53,994 nt of DNA from Cobetia crustatorum (GTDB lineage: Bacteria > Pseudomonadota > Gammaproteobacteria > Pseudomonadales > Halomonadaceae), in the NCBI RefSeq assembly GCF_000591415.1, contig NZ_JEMF01000028.1, positions 1 to 53,994 on the forward strand. Reading direction: 5' to 3'. Position numbers and translations under genes: made by a program. Shown here piece by piece: positions 1 through 8,126 of the stretch (positions within the stretch are counted from its first letter, which is position 1; each line of letters opens with the position of its first letter). The notes beneath the pieces were generated by a model. It was not told the origin of the DNA, made no database searches, and was given only the letters and a program-made list of their open reading frames with translations.

Positions 1-147
1 TGATCCAAGTCATTGATTGTTGCGGTGCAATACGGGTTTTGCCGTTAGCCATCGCGGTCACACAACGCTATGCTCTAGACATCTCGTTGCGCCCTGTCGA
101 GCGTCCCGAGTGCCCTCCCCTCAGCCATGCCGGGCGTGTGGAGGACC

Positions 148-172
148 ACCCCGCCTTTGGGCGGGGTTTTTT
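148..172 (+). terminator. Rho-independent terminator of a gene left of the window
   Basis: An 8-bp G+C-rich stem (ACCCCGCC with GGCGGGGT, loop TTTG) is followed by a run of six T on the plus strand. It would end a plus-strand transcript entering from the left. Apart from this hairpin and the palindrome at 272-317, positions 1-345 show no convincing gene; the short open frames there lack a ribosome site and family features. Confidence 0.8.
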
Positions 173-271
173 GTGCCTGTCTGTCACGTGCGTCTGCTTC
201 CACATGACCTGTCGCATCAGAGAGTGTCAGAAGACATCAGCGCGATTCAGAGGCCTCAGACTTGCGAGCCT

Positions 272-317
272 GATAGACACAGAAACCCCGCCAATTGGCG
301 GGGTTTCTGTGTCTATC
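272..317. terminator. 46-bp perfect palindrome, bidirectional terminator
   Basis: The 23-bp arms pair perfectly around the centre AATT with no mismatch. The core is AAACCCCGCC/GGCGGGGTTT. It lies 28 bp beyond the dacB stop codon on the minus strand and downstream of the plus-strand terminator at 148-172, so it probably ends transcripts from both sides. The arms are much longer than termination needs. Confidence 0.7.
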
Positions 318-345
318 GCTTACCTGAATGGGCGTGATGTGCTGA

Positions 346-1923
346 TCAGTTGCGCTCGATCATCGCAGTCAGGTCCTCAGCGACCGGATCCAGCACCTGC
401 GGCCAGGAGAGATACGGCACGGCAGCGCGGCCATTGACCATCACCGCAAAGGCACCCCAACGACCATTCTGGGTCCGGAAATACCCCGAGATCGCACGCA
501 CTGGCACCGGCTGGTTCAAAGTCCCTGTCTTGACCATCACATGATTACGGAAAGTCTCGCTGCCACGACGAATAAAGCGCATCGGGCCGTTGGTCGGCGC
601 CTGCATACCCGCCACGAACGTGGGGAATAGCGCCGGACGGTGATACATGCTGTCGAGCAGTGCAATGAGGCCATTCACGCTGGTGCGGTTCTGGGATGTC
701 AGTCCGCTGCCGGAGTACATGGTCAGCGGACCATGATTCGGGATCGCACTGGCGAAAGTCTCCAGCTTGGCGCCACCCTGGCGCAGGGTCGCCTGACTAC
801 CGCCGACCAGCGCCAGCGTCAGCTGGTCCGCCATGAAGTTGTTGGAGTAGTTGAGCATGCGCGTCAGCAGCTCCTGCATCGGCTTGCCTTCGACACTGCC
901 CAGCTGTACAGCACTGGACGGCGGTGCGGTAGAGGTCAGATCGACTCCGCCCGTCACGCTGATGCCGGCACGCGTCAGCATGTCGCGCATCAGGTACCCG
1001 GTATAAAGCGCAGGATTCGAGACCGCACGATAGATGCTGCGCGGCTGGCTATCGGCAGCAATCGTACCGCTGACGACCAGGGTATCGCGGCCGTTAGTGG
1101 TCGTGCGACGCGCATTGATGGCGTTCTTGCCGCCAGCCGCCACGGTAGTGACCTGATTGTCGAACGTCTCGGACGGCTGCGTCATATCGCAGCTGGCCAA
1201 GCGTGCAGGTGCCTGACTACCCACACCGGGCAACACCTTCACACACCAGCTGGCATAGTTGCTGGCGGCAGATGACAACAACGCATCATAGGCATTGCTG
1301 GAGCGACGCGACGCGTTGCAACGGTCCGTACTGATGCAAGGCACCGGACCAAAGCGCCACTGGCTGACCAGCAGGCGGCCATTGACACGACGGATGCCGC
1401 GGAAGCGCAGCTCTTCTGTCAGACGCCATAATTCCTCACTGGTCAGCGCGGGATCACCACTACCTTCCAACACCAGGTCGCCGTTCAGCACGCCGTCACT
1501 GATGGTGCCGGTGCTGCGTAGGCGCGTGGAAAAACGATACTGCGGCCCGAAGCGATCAAGGGCTGCGCCGGCAATATAGAGTTTGGAGAGTGATGCCGGT
1601 GTGAGCTGCAGTGCAGGGCTGATCGATGCCAATGTCTCACCGGTATCCAGCATGCGCGCTTGAGCACTCACGATGAAGCCCTTGTCAGCGAGGCGAGCCA
1701 AGTTATCAAAGCCTGCCGCGTACGTCTGGCCTGCCGCAAACAACGCGGCCCCCGTGCCCAACGTCAGAGTTAGCCAGCGCAACGGGCGCGCGAGACGGCG
1801 GGACAGAGTGCGTGCCGGTGCGACAAATACCGGCAGCATTGCACGAGGCAGCGCAGAGGAAAGTACAGAGGGGAGTAAGGGCATGAGGCATCCAGTGACG
1901 TCGTCGGTGAGCATCCATGTCAC
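346..1923 (-). CDS. dacB: D-alanyl-D-alanine carboxypeptidase/endopeptidase (PBP4 family)
   Basis: This is a periplasmic penicillin-binding protein of the S13 peptidase family, which trims or cleaves peptidoglycan cross-links. The three active-site motifs are in order: SLSK at residues 111-114 (catalytic Ser111), SNN at 360-362 and KTG at 465-467. A hydrophobic segment at about residues 48-70 ending TYAAG fits a signal peptide. The length of 525 aa is somewhat above the usual 450-490. The first ATG has no clear ribosome site; an ATG at 1884 (residue 14) would give a more normal N-terminus. The gene stands alone and is followed by the palindrome at 272-317. Four cysteines in the 196-245 region may form disulfides. 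Confidence 0.92.
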   Translation of the reverse strand: MTWMLTDDVTGCLMPLLPSVLSSALPRAMLPVFVAPARTLSRRLARPLRWLTLTLGTGAALFAAGQTYAAGFDNLARLADKGFIVSAQARMLDTGETLASISPALQLTPASLSKLYIAGAALDRFGPQYRFSTRLRSTGTISDGVLNGDLVLEGSGDPALTSEELWRLTEELRFRGIRRVNGRLLVSQWRFGPVPCISTDRCNASRRSSNAYDALLSSAASNYASWCVKVLPGVGSQAPARLASCDMTQPSETFDNQVTTVAAGGKNAINARRTTTNGRDTLVVSGTIAADSQPRSIYRAVSNPALYTGYLMRDMLTRAGISVTGGVDLTSTAPPSSAVQLGSVEGKPMQELLTRMLNYSNNFMADQLTLALVGGSQATLRQGGAKLETFASAIPNHGPLTMYSGSGLTSQNRTSVNGLIALLDSMYHRPALFPTFVAGMQAPTNGPMRFIRRGSETFRNHVMVKTGTLNQPVPVRAISGYFRTQNGRWGAFAVMVNGRAAVPYLSWPQVLDPVAEDLTAMIERN

Positions 1924-1952
1924 AGCCGTGATGGCGCCGTGATGCCCCTAGC

Positions 1953-2282
1953 TTAATGAGGAGTGGCGCTAGAAAACAGATGCAGGACAGCGACACCGCC
2001 CACAATCATCGCCAAACCCAGGATGGCAGGCAGGTCCGGCATCTCTCGATAGACCACTGCACCGAAGAGTGTCACTAGCACGATGCCCAAGCCAGACCAC
2101 ACCGCATAGGTGACGCCCAGCGGTAAATCACGCAGCACCAGCGTCAACAGATAGAACGCGATCCCGTAGCCCACGATCACGATCACGCTGGGCCCGAGTC
2201 GCGAAAAAGATTCGGAGGCCTTTAGCGCGCTGGTCGCAATGACCTCGGCAAGAATCGCCAATGCCAGAAATACGTAGCTCAT
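1953..2282 (-). CDS. emrE: Small multidrug resistance (SMR) efflux protein, EmrE type
   Basis: This 109-aa inner-membrane protein has four predicted helices. SMR proteins act as dimers that exchange protons for cationic toxic compounds. The essential glutamate is in helix 1 (LAEVIATSALKAS), helix 3 carries YAVWSGLGIVL, and the C-terminus ends STPH-like (SATPH), all as in E. coli EmrE. Its ATG overlaps the stop codon of the upstream PACE gene in an ATGA, so the two are translationally coupled. Substrate cannot be read from sequence. Confidence 0.9.
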   Translation of the reverse strand: MSYVFLALAILAEVIATSALKASESFSRLGPSVIVIVGYGIAFYLLTLVLRDLPLGVTYAVWSGLGIVLVTLFGAVVYREMPDLPAILGLAMIVGGVAVLHLFSSATPH

Positions 2283-2740
2283 TGATTAGCCTCATGTTCA
2301 GCATCGCCATGTTGATGCGCTTCGCGTGCGGCATTGCGCGCCAACAGGCGCTCCATGACGGCATCGAATATCGGATTGAAGATCATCGCCCAGACCAGGA
2401 AGAAGGCGACGAAGCCCAGGTCCAGCAATAATGCCTGCCACAGACCCATGTCGAGCCACGCTGCCACGATGAAGACCGTCGCCAGCACCAATCCGAACTC
2501 AAAGCCCAATGCCTGCGCTATCCGTTGAGCGATGCTCCGCTTGCGCGTCGGCACCCAACGATCAAACATCCAGTTCCACAGTGTGCTCCAGAACACTGCC
2601 AGAGTGGACATGACCACCACCAGTGATCCCATGCTGGCAAGGTCATGCCCGGTGACCAGACTGGATAGCGGCGCCACAATCAGAATGCCCCCCAACTCCA
2701 GTAGACCTGCCTGTATCAAACGCTCTTTCTTGGAACGCAT
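2279..2740 (-). CDS. PACE family efflux transporter (AceI-like)
   Basis: This is a 153-aa protein with two tandem bacterial transmembrane pair units, four helices in all. PACE proteins such as Acinetobacter AceI export biocides such as chlorhexidine, possibly with short diamines as natural substrates. Repeat 1 has the intramembrane glutamate (AGLLELGGILI) and WNWMFDRW. Repeat 2 has RIAQALGFEFG and FNPIFDAVMERL. The start at 2740 is preferred over a longer frame because GAGGAG lies 8 nt upstream. The C-terminal tail is His/Glu-rich (HQHGDAEHE). The gene is coupled to emrE by a 4-nt overlap and is divergent from a LysR gene, as aceI is from aceR. Confidence 0.88.
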   Translation of the reverse strand: MRSKKERLIQAGLLELGGILIVAPLSSLVTGHDLASMGSLVVVMSTLAVFWSTLWNWMFDRWVPTRKRSIAQRIAQALGFEFGLVLATVFIVAAWLDMGLWQALLLDLGFVAFFLVWAMIFNPIFDAVMERLLARNAAREAHQHGDAEHEANQ

Positions 2741-2841
2741 TATCAGTACTCCTCTCGACGACTCGCGCCCCACGCTACTTGATGGCAACGTCGCGCTGAT
2801 ATGGGAGGTATTCTAAAGCGTAAAAAGATAGATAAAAGTTA

Positions 2842-2867
2842 GTATCCATCTGATTATCAGATGATAC
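2842..2867. promoter_or_regulatory. Probable LysR operator in the divergent promoter
   Basis: A perfect inverted repeat, CATCTGAT-T-ATCAGATG (2847-2863), is flanked by GTAT on the left and ATAC on the right. It contains the T-N11-A pattern of LysR-type sites. It lies 22 bp before the LysR start and about 107 bp before the PACE start. The region between the genes is AT-rich just left of it. Confidence 0.6.
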
Positions 2868-2884
2868 TAGGGGAGAACGACTCA

Positions 2885-3817
2885 ATGCACTGGACACTGG
2901 AACAGCTGATGACGTTTCGCTGCGTCGTCGAAACAGGGTCTTTCTCAGCCGCGGCACGGCGGCTAGGGCGCGCCCAATCTGCCGTCAGTACTGCCATCGC
3001 CAATCTGGAACTGGATCTGGGGTGTGAGCTGTTTGATCGTGGCCCACGCACACCCTGCCTGACGCCTGCTGGCGAGGCACTGCTGCATGAAGCGGATAGT
3101 GTGCTGGCACAATGCCAACGCCTGGAAGCACGCGCACGCACCCTGAGTCAGGGCCAGGAAGCTAGCCTGACGCTCGCAATAGATGAAGCGCTGGTGGAAA
3201 TGCCACCGGTAATGGCAGTACTCGAGCAGATGGCGGTGCACTACCCGACCCTGACGCTGACATTACTCAACGGTGCTCAGGATGAGGTTGCACTCTGGGT
3301 CGAGCAGCATCGCGCCAACCTCGGCATTCTGTTCCGCCAGCCATTGAACTCCATGTTGCTGGAACGCGAGCCACTCGGTCGGCTGGAGCAGGTGCTGATC
3401 GTGTCGAAGGACCACCCATTGGCTCAGATTGGTACCCCAACCCACAGTGATCTGGCCAGCTATCGGCAATTGATGATCGCGCAGCGCCAGCTGCTGGGGG
3501 GCGAGCTGGGCAATACGTGCCCTCAGTCGCAGCGTTTCTGGCAACTCAACAGCTTCTATGCGATGGCAGAGCTCACCACCCGAGGGCTGGGCTGGGCGCA
3601 GGTGCCACATCACATTGCCCATTACCCGCCATTCCGGCAGCGCTTGACGATGCTGGACGCGAGTCATCTCGGTGCCATTGCCGATATCGATATCGAGTTG
3701 ATCTCGCGCCGCGATAGCCCACGTGGCCCTGCCGCCAGCTGGCTCCGCCAGTCACTACGCAGCGCCTTCAGAGATAGCCATGCGGCCATCGCCAAACAGA
3801 ACGCGCCGACGGAATAG
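2885..3817 (+). CDS. LysR-type transcriptional regulator, divergent from the PACE/SMR operon
   Basis: The 310-aa protein starts MHWTLEQLMTF. It has the N-terminal winged helix-turn-helix of LysR proteins (SFSAAARRLGRAQSAVST at about residues 21-38) and a C-terminal periplasmic-binding-like effector domain. The ATG at 2885 is chosen because AGGGGAG lies 9 nt upstream; a longer frame starts inside the operator palindrome. The divergent position suggests it controls the PACE and SMR genes, as AceR controls aceI in Acinetobacter. That role is inferred from position. Confidence 0.9.
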   Translation: MHWTLEQLMTFRCVVETGSFSAAARRLGRAQSAVSTAIANLELDLGCELFDRGPRTPCLTPAGEALLHEADSVLAQCQRLEARARTLSQGQEASLTLAIDEALVEMPPVMAVLEQMAVHYPTLTLTLLNGAQDEVALWVEQHRANLGILFRQPLNSMLLEREPLGRLEQVLIVSKDHPLAQIGTPTHSDLASYRQLMIAQRQLLGGELGNTCPQSQRFWQLNSFYAMAELTTRGLGWAQVPHHIAHYPPFRQRLTMLDASHLGAIADIDIELISRRDSPRGPAASWLRQSLRSAFRDSHAAIAKQNAPTE

Positions 3818-3879
3818 GCCGTCAGCACGAAAGTGAGGCAAAAAAGATGAAGGTAATGACGATGAAGGAGTGACACAGA

Positions 3880-4569
3880 TCAAACCTGCAACGGATAACG
3901 CTCAGGCGTGTGCTCAAGCTGACACTCGAGCCGCCACAGCGTCTGGCCGGACTCATGGTACTTGCGCTCAAAATGCGTCAGGTAATCGCCTTCAGGTACA
4001 AAAGGCGCCGCGGTGACCTTGATGGCAGTCGCATGGCCAATGGCCAACGCGAATTCCTGTGCATAGATATCCCAGTTGGTGCGCAGCTCAAGTCTGCCCC
4101 CAAGCGCCATGATGATCGGGAACACGGGATGCCCCTGCCAACGCATCTTTACGTGCCGCGCCTTGGGATACGGGTTGGGATACAGCAGCGTGTGATGCGC
4201 TGGCGCCCAGCCAGCTGCTAATGCCAATCGCCAGAAATCCACGAGATCAGCCCGTACCAACAGCGCATTGTCGGGGAGTTCGCCGTGCTTGCGGCTCAGA
4301 CGGTCCTCACTGCGATCCACGCCAATCACGGCATGATCCGGATAAGCCAGCGCCAGCTGGCGCGTGGAACGCCCAACACCACAGCCGCTATCCAGCCATA
4401 AAGGCTTGTGTTGATCCGACAGCCATTGGTCAGCCTGCATGAAGGCCTCCCGAGTGTGCTCCGCAACGGGCTTGCGCAGTGGATGCGACATGGCGCGCTG
4501 CACTCGCCTCTCGAGGTCGTCGTGAGGTCCGGTCTGTGGAGAGTCGATCTGGCGGGAGTTGGCGTACAT
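3880..4569 (-). CDS. TrmB-like SAM-dependent methyltransferase
   Basis: The 229-aa protein has the fold signature of tRNA (guanine-N7)-methyltransferases: SAM motif I (LDSGCGVGRSTRQLA), an acidic residue after strand 2 (GVDRSEDRL), and LLYPNPYPKARHVKMRW in place of the usual FPDPWPK-type motif. The C-terminal NWDIYAQEF and THFERK segments also resemble TrmB. The ATG at 4569 with GGAA about 8 nt upstream is preferred over a TTG at 4587. The altered motif suggests a paralogue rather than the housekeeping TrmB, so the substrate (probably tRNA) is not certain. Confidence 0.75.
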   Translation of the reverse strand: MYANSRQIDSPQTGPHDDLERRVQRAMSHPLRKPVAEHTREAFMQADQWLSDQHKPLWLDSGCGVGRSTRQLALAYPDHAVIGVDRSEDRLSRKHGELPDNALLVRADLVDFWRLALAAGWAPAHHTLLYPNPYPKARHVKMRWQGHPVFPIIMALGGRLELRTNWDIYAQEFALAIGHATAIKVTAAPFVPEGDYLTHFERKYHESGQTLWRLECQLEHTPERYPLQV

Positions 4570-4693
4570 CAGGAATTCCGGTGGCAAACGGGCGGGAAGG
4601 TCGCGAAAGGATTCTACCAGATGCCTTGCGACGTCATCCGCTCCGCTATCTCGTGAGCCTCATGCGCGCCATTAGATGCCGTTGTCGAGATGT

Positions 4694-4723
4694 AAAAAAG
4701 GCGCATGCCAAAAGGCATGCGCC
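4694..4723 (-). terminator. Rho-independent terminator on the minus strand
   Basis: A perfect 10-bp stem (GGCGCATGCC/GGCATGCGCC, loop AAAA) is followed on the minus strand by TTTTTT. It lies upstream of the minus-strand methyltransferase and is therefore not that gene's terminator. It implies a short minus-strand transcript starting between about 4800 and 5000. Confidence 0.75.
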
Positions 4724-4741
4724 GACACCAACTCTAGCGAC

Positions 4742-4801
4742 TCAAACAGCAAATACAGCATGGCAGTCGCCTTTGAATAAATCAAACATACGTTTAATCA
4801 T
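4742..4801 (-). CDS. Possible 19-aa small ORF upstream of the minus-strand terminator
   Basis: A 20-codon frame encodes MIKRMFDLFKGDCHAVFAV, basic and then hydrophobic, and ends 19 nt before the terminator at 4694-4723. No good ribosome site precedes it and I recognise no family. It is reported only because the terminator needs a transcript. A small non-coding RNA is an equally good reading. The rest of 4802-5010 shows no gene. Confidence 0.22.
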   Translation of the reverse strand: MIKRMFDLFKGDCHAVFAV

Positions 4802-5021
4802 TTTTTATTTGGCCACTCATTCCATCATGAAAAAACATGCAAGATCACGGGGATATCGCACAGTGTTCGCAACAGGCTCTTGCTACCGTCACAGCACAGA
4901 CACAGGGCGTGCATGACGCCTGTATTAAGGGGGTGTTATCATCTCGCCATCATTTGGACGAATACCCGTAGAGGTATCGCCCAGACCAACGACTCACAGT
5001 ATTTTTCATGAGGAAAGCGGC

Positions 5022-6923
5022 TTGTCACACTTACCGGTGATCGTCGGCATGGGCGGCATCAATGCCGCCGGCAGAACTTCGGGTCATCAAGCCTTTCGGC
5101 GCACGGTGCTCGACTCCCTGCCGGAGACAGATCGTCAGGAGACTCTGTTGGGCCTCGCATCGCTCATGAACCTTGCCCGTTGTGACGATCAGGGTCAGTG
5201 GTTCGATGCTGAGGGACAGCCTGCAAATGCCGAGGCGCTTGCCTCGCGTCTGACAGACCAGGTTCTGGCGCACACGCTGATCCGCCGTATTGAAGATGAA
5301 CGCTTCAACGAGGCCGGCATTCCTGCCAGCCGCCAGTCGCGTCTAACACTCGAGCAAGACCTTACCTTCACTCTGCGTAGCCGCCAGTTACCTGAGCAGC
5401 CGCCAGCTGACTGGAAGGTTCGCGAGCTGGATAGCCGTCACGTCGAAGTCACGGTACCGGCCGGCGAATTCGATGTACTGCTGCCTGATCGCCGTCGAGC
5501 ATTGGTGCGAGCTGCTGGCCAGCTACCCAGTGGCTTTGCACCTGAACAGCTTTATCGCAGCGTGCACCACCCTCGCGGTCTATCGATGACTATCTTTGGG
5601 GCTAGCGACTGCCTGGGTGATAGCGGCCTGGACTGGGATGCCCTGCGCGATAGCCTCGATCCAGATGAGATTGCCGTCTACGCCGGTAACTCAATCGGCC
5701 AGATGGATGCTGAAGGCTGGGGTGGATTGATGAAGTCATTCATCTCCGGTGAGCGTGCGACTTCCAAGCAGATGCCGCTGGGTTACGCCCAGATGCCCGC
5801 CGACTTCCTCAATGCCTATGTATTGGGCAACGTCGGTGGCGCGGGTGCAGCACTCGGTGCCTGTGCCAGCTTCCTCTATAACTTGAAGCTGGGCCTCAAC
5901 GACATCCGCAGCGGCCGACGTCGCGTGGTGATGGTCGGCACTGCAGATGCGCCGATCACGCCTGAAGTCATTGAAGGCTTTCGCAGCATGGGCGCACTGG
6001 CGGATGATGAGAGCCTCAAGGCACTCGATGCGCTGGAAGTACTGACCGACAGCGATTATCAGAAAGCGTGCCGTCCCTTCGCGCGCAACTGTGGATTCAC
6101 CATCGCTGAAGCGACCCAGTTCGTGATCCTGATGGCGGATGATCTAGCGCTTGAGATGGGCGCGCGCATTCTCGGCAGCGTGCCAGATGTCTTCATCAAT
6201 GCCGATGGCTGGAAGCGTTCCATCTCCGCCCCCGGCGTGGGTAACTACATCACTCTGAGCAAGGCAGTTTCCTTGGCTCGCAGTATTGTCGGTGATGAAG
6301 GGGTGCGCCTGCGTAGCTTCGTGCATGCCCACGCGACCTCTACGCCGAAAAACCGTACCACCGAGTCTCATGTGCTGGATGAAGTGGCGCGCGCACATGG
6401 TATCGAGGCGTGGCCGGTGGTGGCCGTCAAAGCTTTCGTCGGGCATAGCCAAGGCAGCGCAGCCGGTGATCAGACCGCTTCAGCCCTTGGTAGCTTCGCC
6501 AATGGTGTCCTACCGGGCATTCCGACGCTGGATGCCATCGCCGATGATGTGCATCACGAACGCCTCGACCTGCGTCGCGAGCAGCGTGAATTCACCGCCG
6601 ACGTCGCATTCATCAATGCCAAGGGCTTCGGTGGCAATAATGCCAGTGGTGTCGTGCTGTCCGCTGACGTGACCCTCCGTCTGTTGGAAGCACGTCACGG
6701 CAAGCCGGCACTGACGGCCTGGCGCGCGCGCAGCGAGACCTGTGAAGCGCGGCGTGCTGACTATCTTTCCAAAGCCCAGCGCGGTGAGTTCAAACCCACC
6801 TATCGCTTCGGTGAAGGGGTGCTGGAAGGGCCCGAGCTTGAAATCAGTGACAGCGAGATCCGTATTCCGGGCTATGCTCGCGCGGTCTCACTCAAGGCTG
6901 ACAATCCCTTCGGCTCACTGTAG
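5022..6923 (+). CDS. fabY: Beta-ketoacyl synthase, FabY type (initiates fatty acid synthesis)
   Basis: At 633 aa this matches the length and start of Pseudomonas aeruginosa FabY (PVIVGMGGINAAGR), which condenses acetyl-CoA with malonyl-ACP and replaces FabH. Thiolase-fold features are visible: the likely nucleophile in GAALGACASFLY, HAHATSTPKNR and KAFVGHSQGSAAGDQT with the two histidines, and GFGGNNASGVVLS near the C-terminus. The start is a TTG at 5022 preceded by TGAGGA at 7 nt; no ATG fits. The gene stands alone on the plus strand after a 430-bp intergenic region. Confidence 0.9.
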   Translation: MSHLPVIVGMGGINAAGRTSGHQAFRRTVLDSLPETDRQETLLGLASLMNLARCDDQGQWFDAEGQPANAEALASRLTDQVLAHTLIRRIEDERFNEAGIPASRQSRLTLEQDLTFTLRSRQLPEQPPADWKVRELDSRHVEVTVPAGEFDVLLPDRRRALVRAAGQLPSGFAPEQLYRSVHHPRGLSMTIFGASDCLGDSGLDWDALRDSLDPDEIAVYAGNSIGQMDAEGWGGLMKSFISGERATSKQMPLGYAQMPADFLNAYVLGNVGGAGAALGACASFLYNLKLGLNDIRSGRRRVVMVGTADAPITPEVIEGFRSMGALADDESLKALDALEVLTDSDYQKACRPFARNCGFTIAEATQFVILMADDLALEMGARILGSVPDVFINADGWKRSISAPGVGNYITLSKAVSLARSIVGDEGVRLRSFVHAHATSTPKNRTTESHVLDEVARAHGIEAWPVVAVKAFVGHSQGSAAGDQTASALGSFANGVLPGIPTLDAIADDVHHERLDLRREQREFTADVAFINAKGFGGNNASGVVLSADVTLRLLEARHGKPALTAWRARSETCEARRADYLSKAQRGEFKPTYRFGEGVLEGPELEISDSEIRIPGYARAVSLKADNPFGSL

Positions 6924-6976
6924 CAATGGGCAATCGATGCCTATCTCCCCTCGCGCTGCTGGCCACAGCCGCCTGA

Positions 6977-7883
<907 letters not shown>

Positions 7884-7932
7884 TTCCTTACCGAGACCAT
7901 GACTCTCGGTGACTCCGCTATATACGAAAACG

Positions 7933-7972
7933 CTGCCGCCGCACTCCTGTCTCTTCTGGAGTGCGGCGGCAG
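7933..7972. terminator. Strong hairpin after the coaD-fdx unit
   Basis: A perfect 15-bp stem (CTGCCGCCGCACTCC with its complement) encloses a 10-nt loop. There is no T run on the plus strand, while the minus strand continues CGTTTT. It probably ends coaD-fdx transcription. Confidence 0.6.
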
Positions 7973-8126
7973 TCTGCCATGACTTCCCGAAAAACGGCCG
8001 AGTCGAGACATGGCCTCTTGATATCATTACCTTAAAAGGTAATTTTCTGTTAGTAAAATGTAACCAATATATTCTATCCTGTAGTCATCAGTCACGGATC
8101 GCACTCTGGGTGCGCACGGATAGCCA

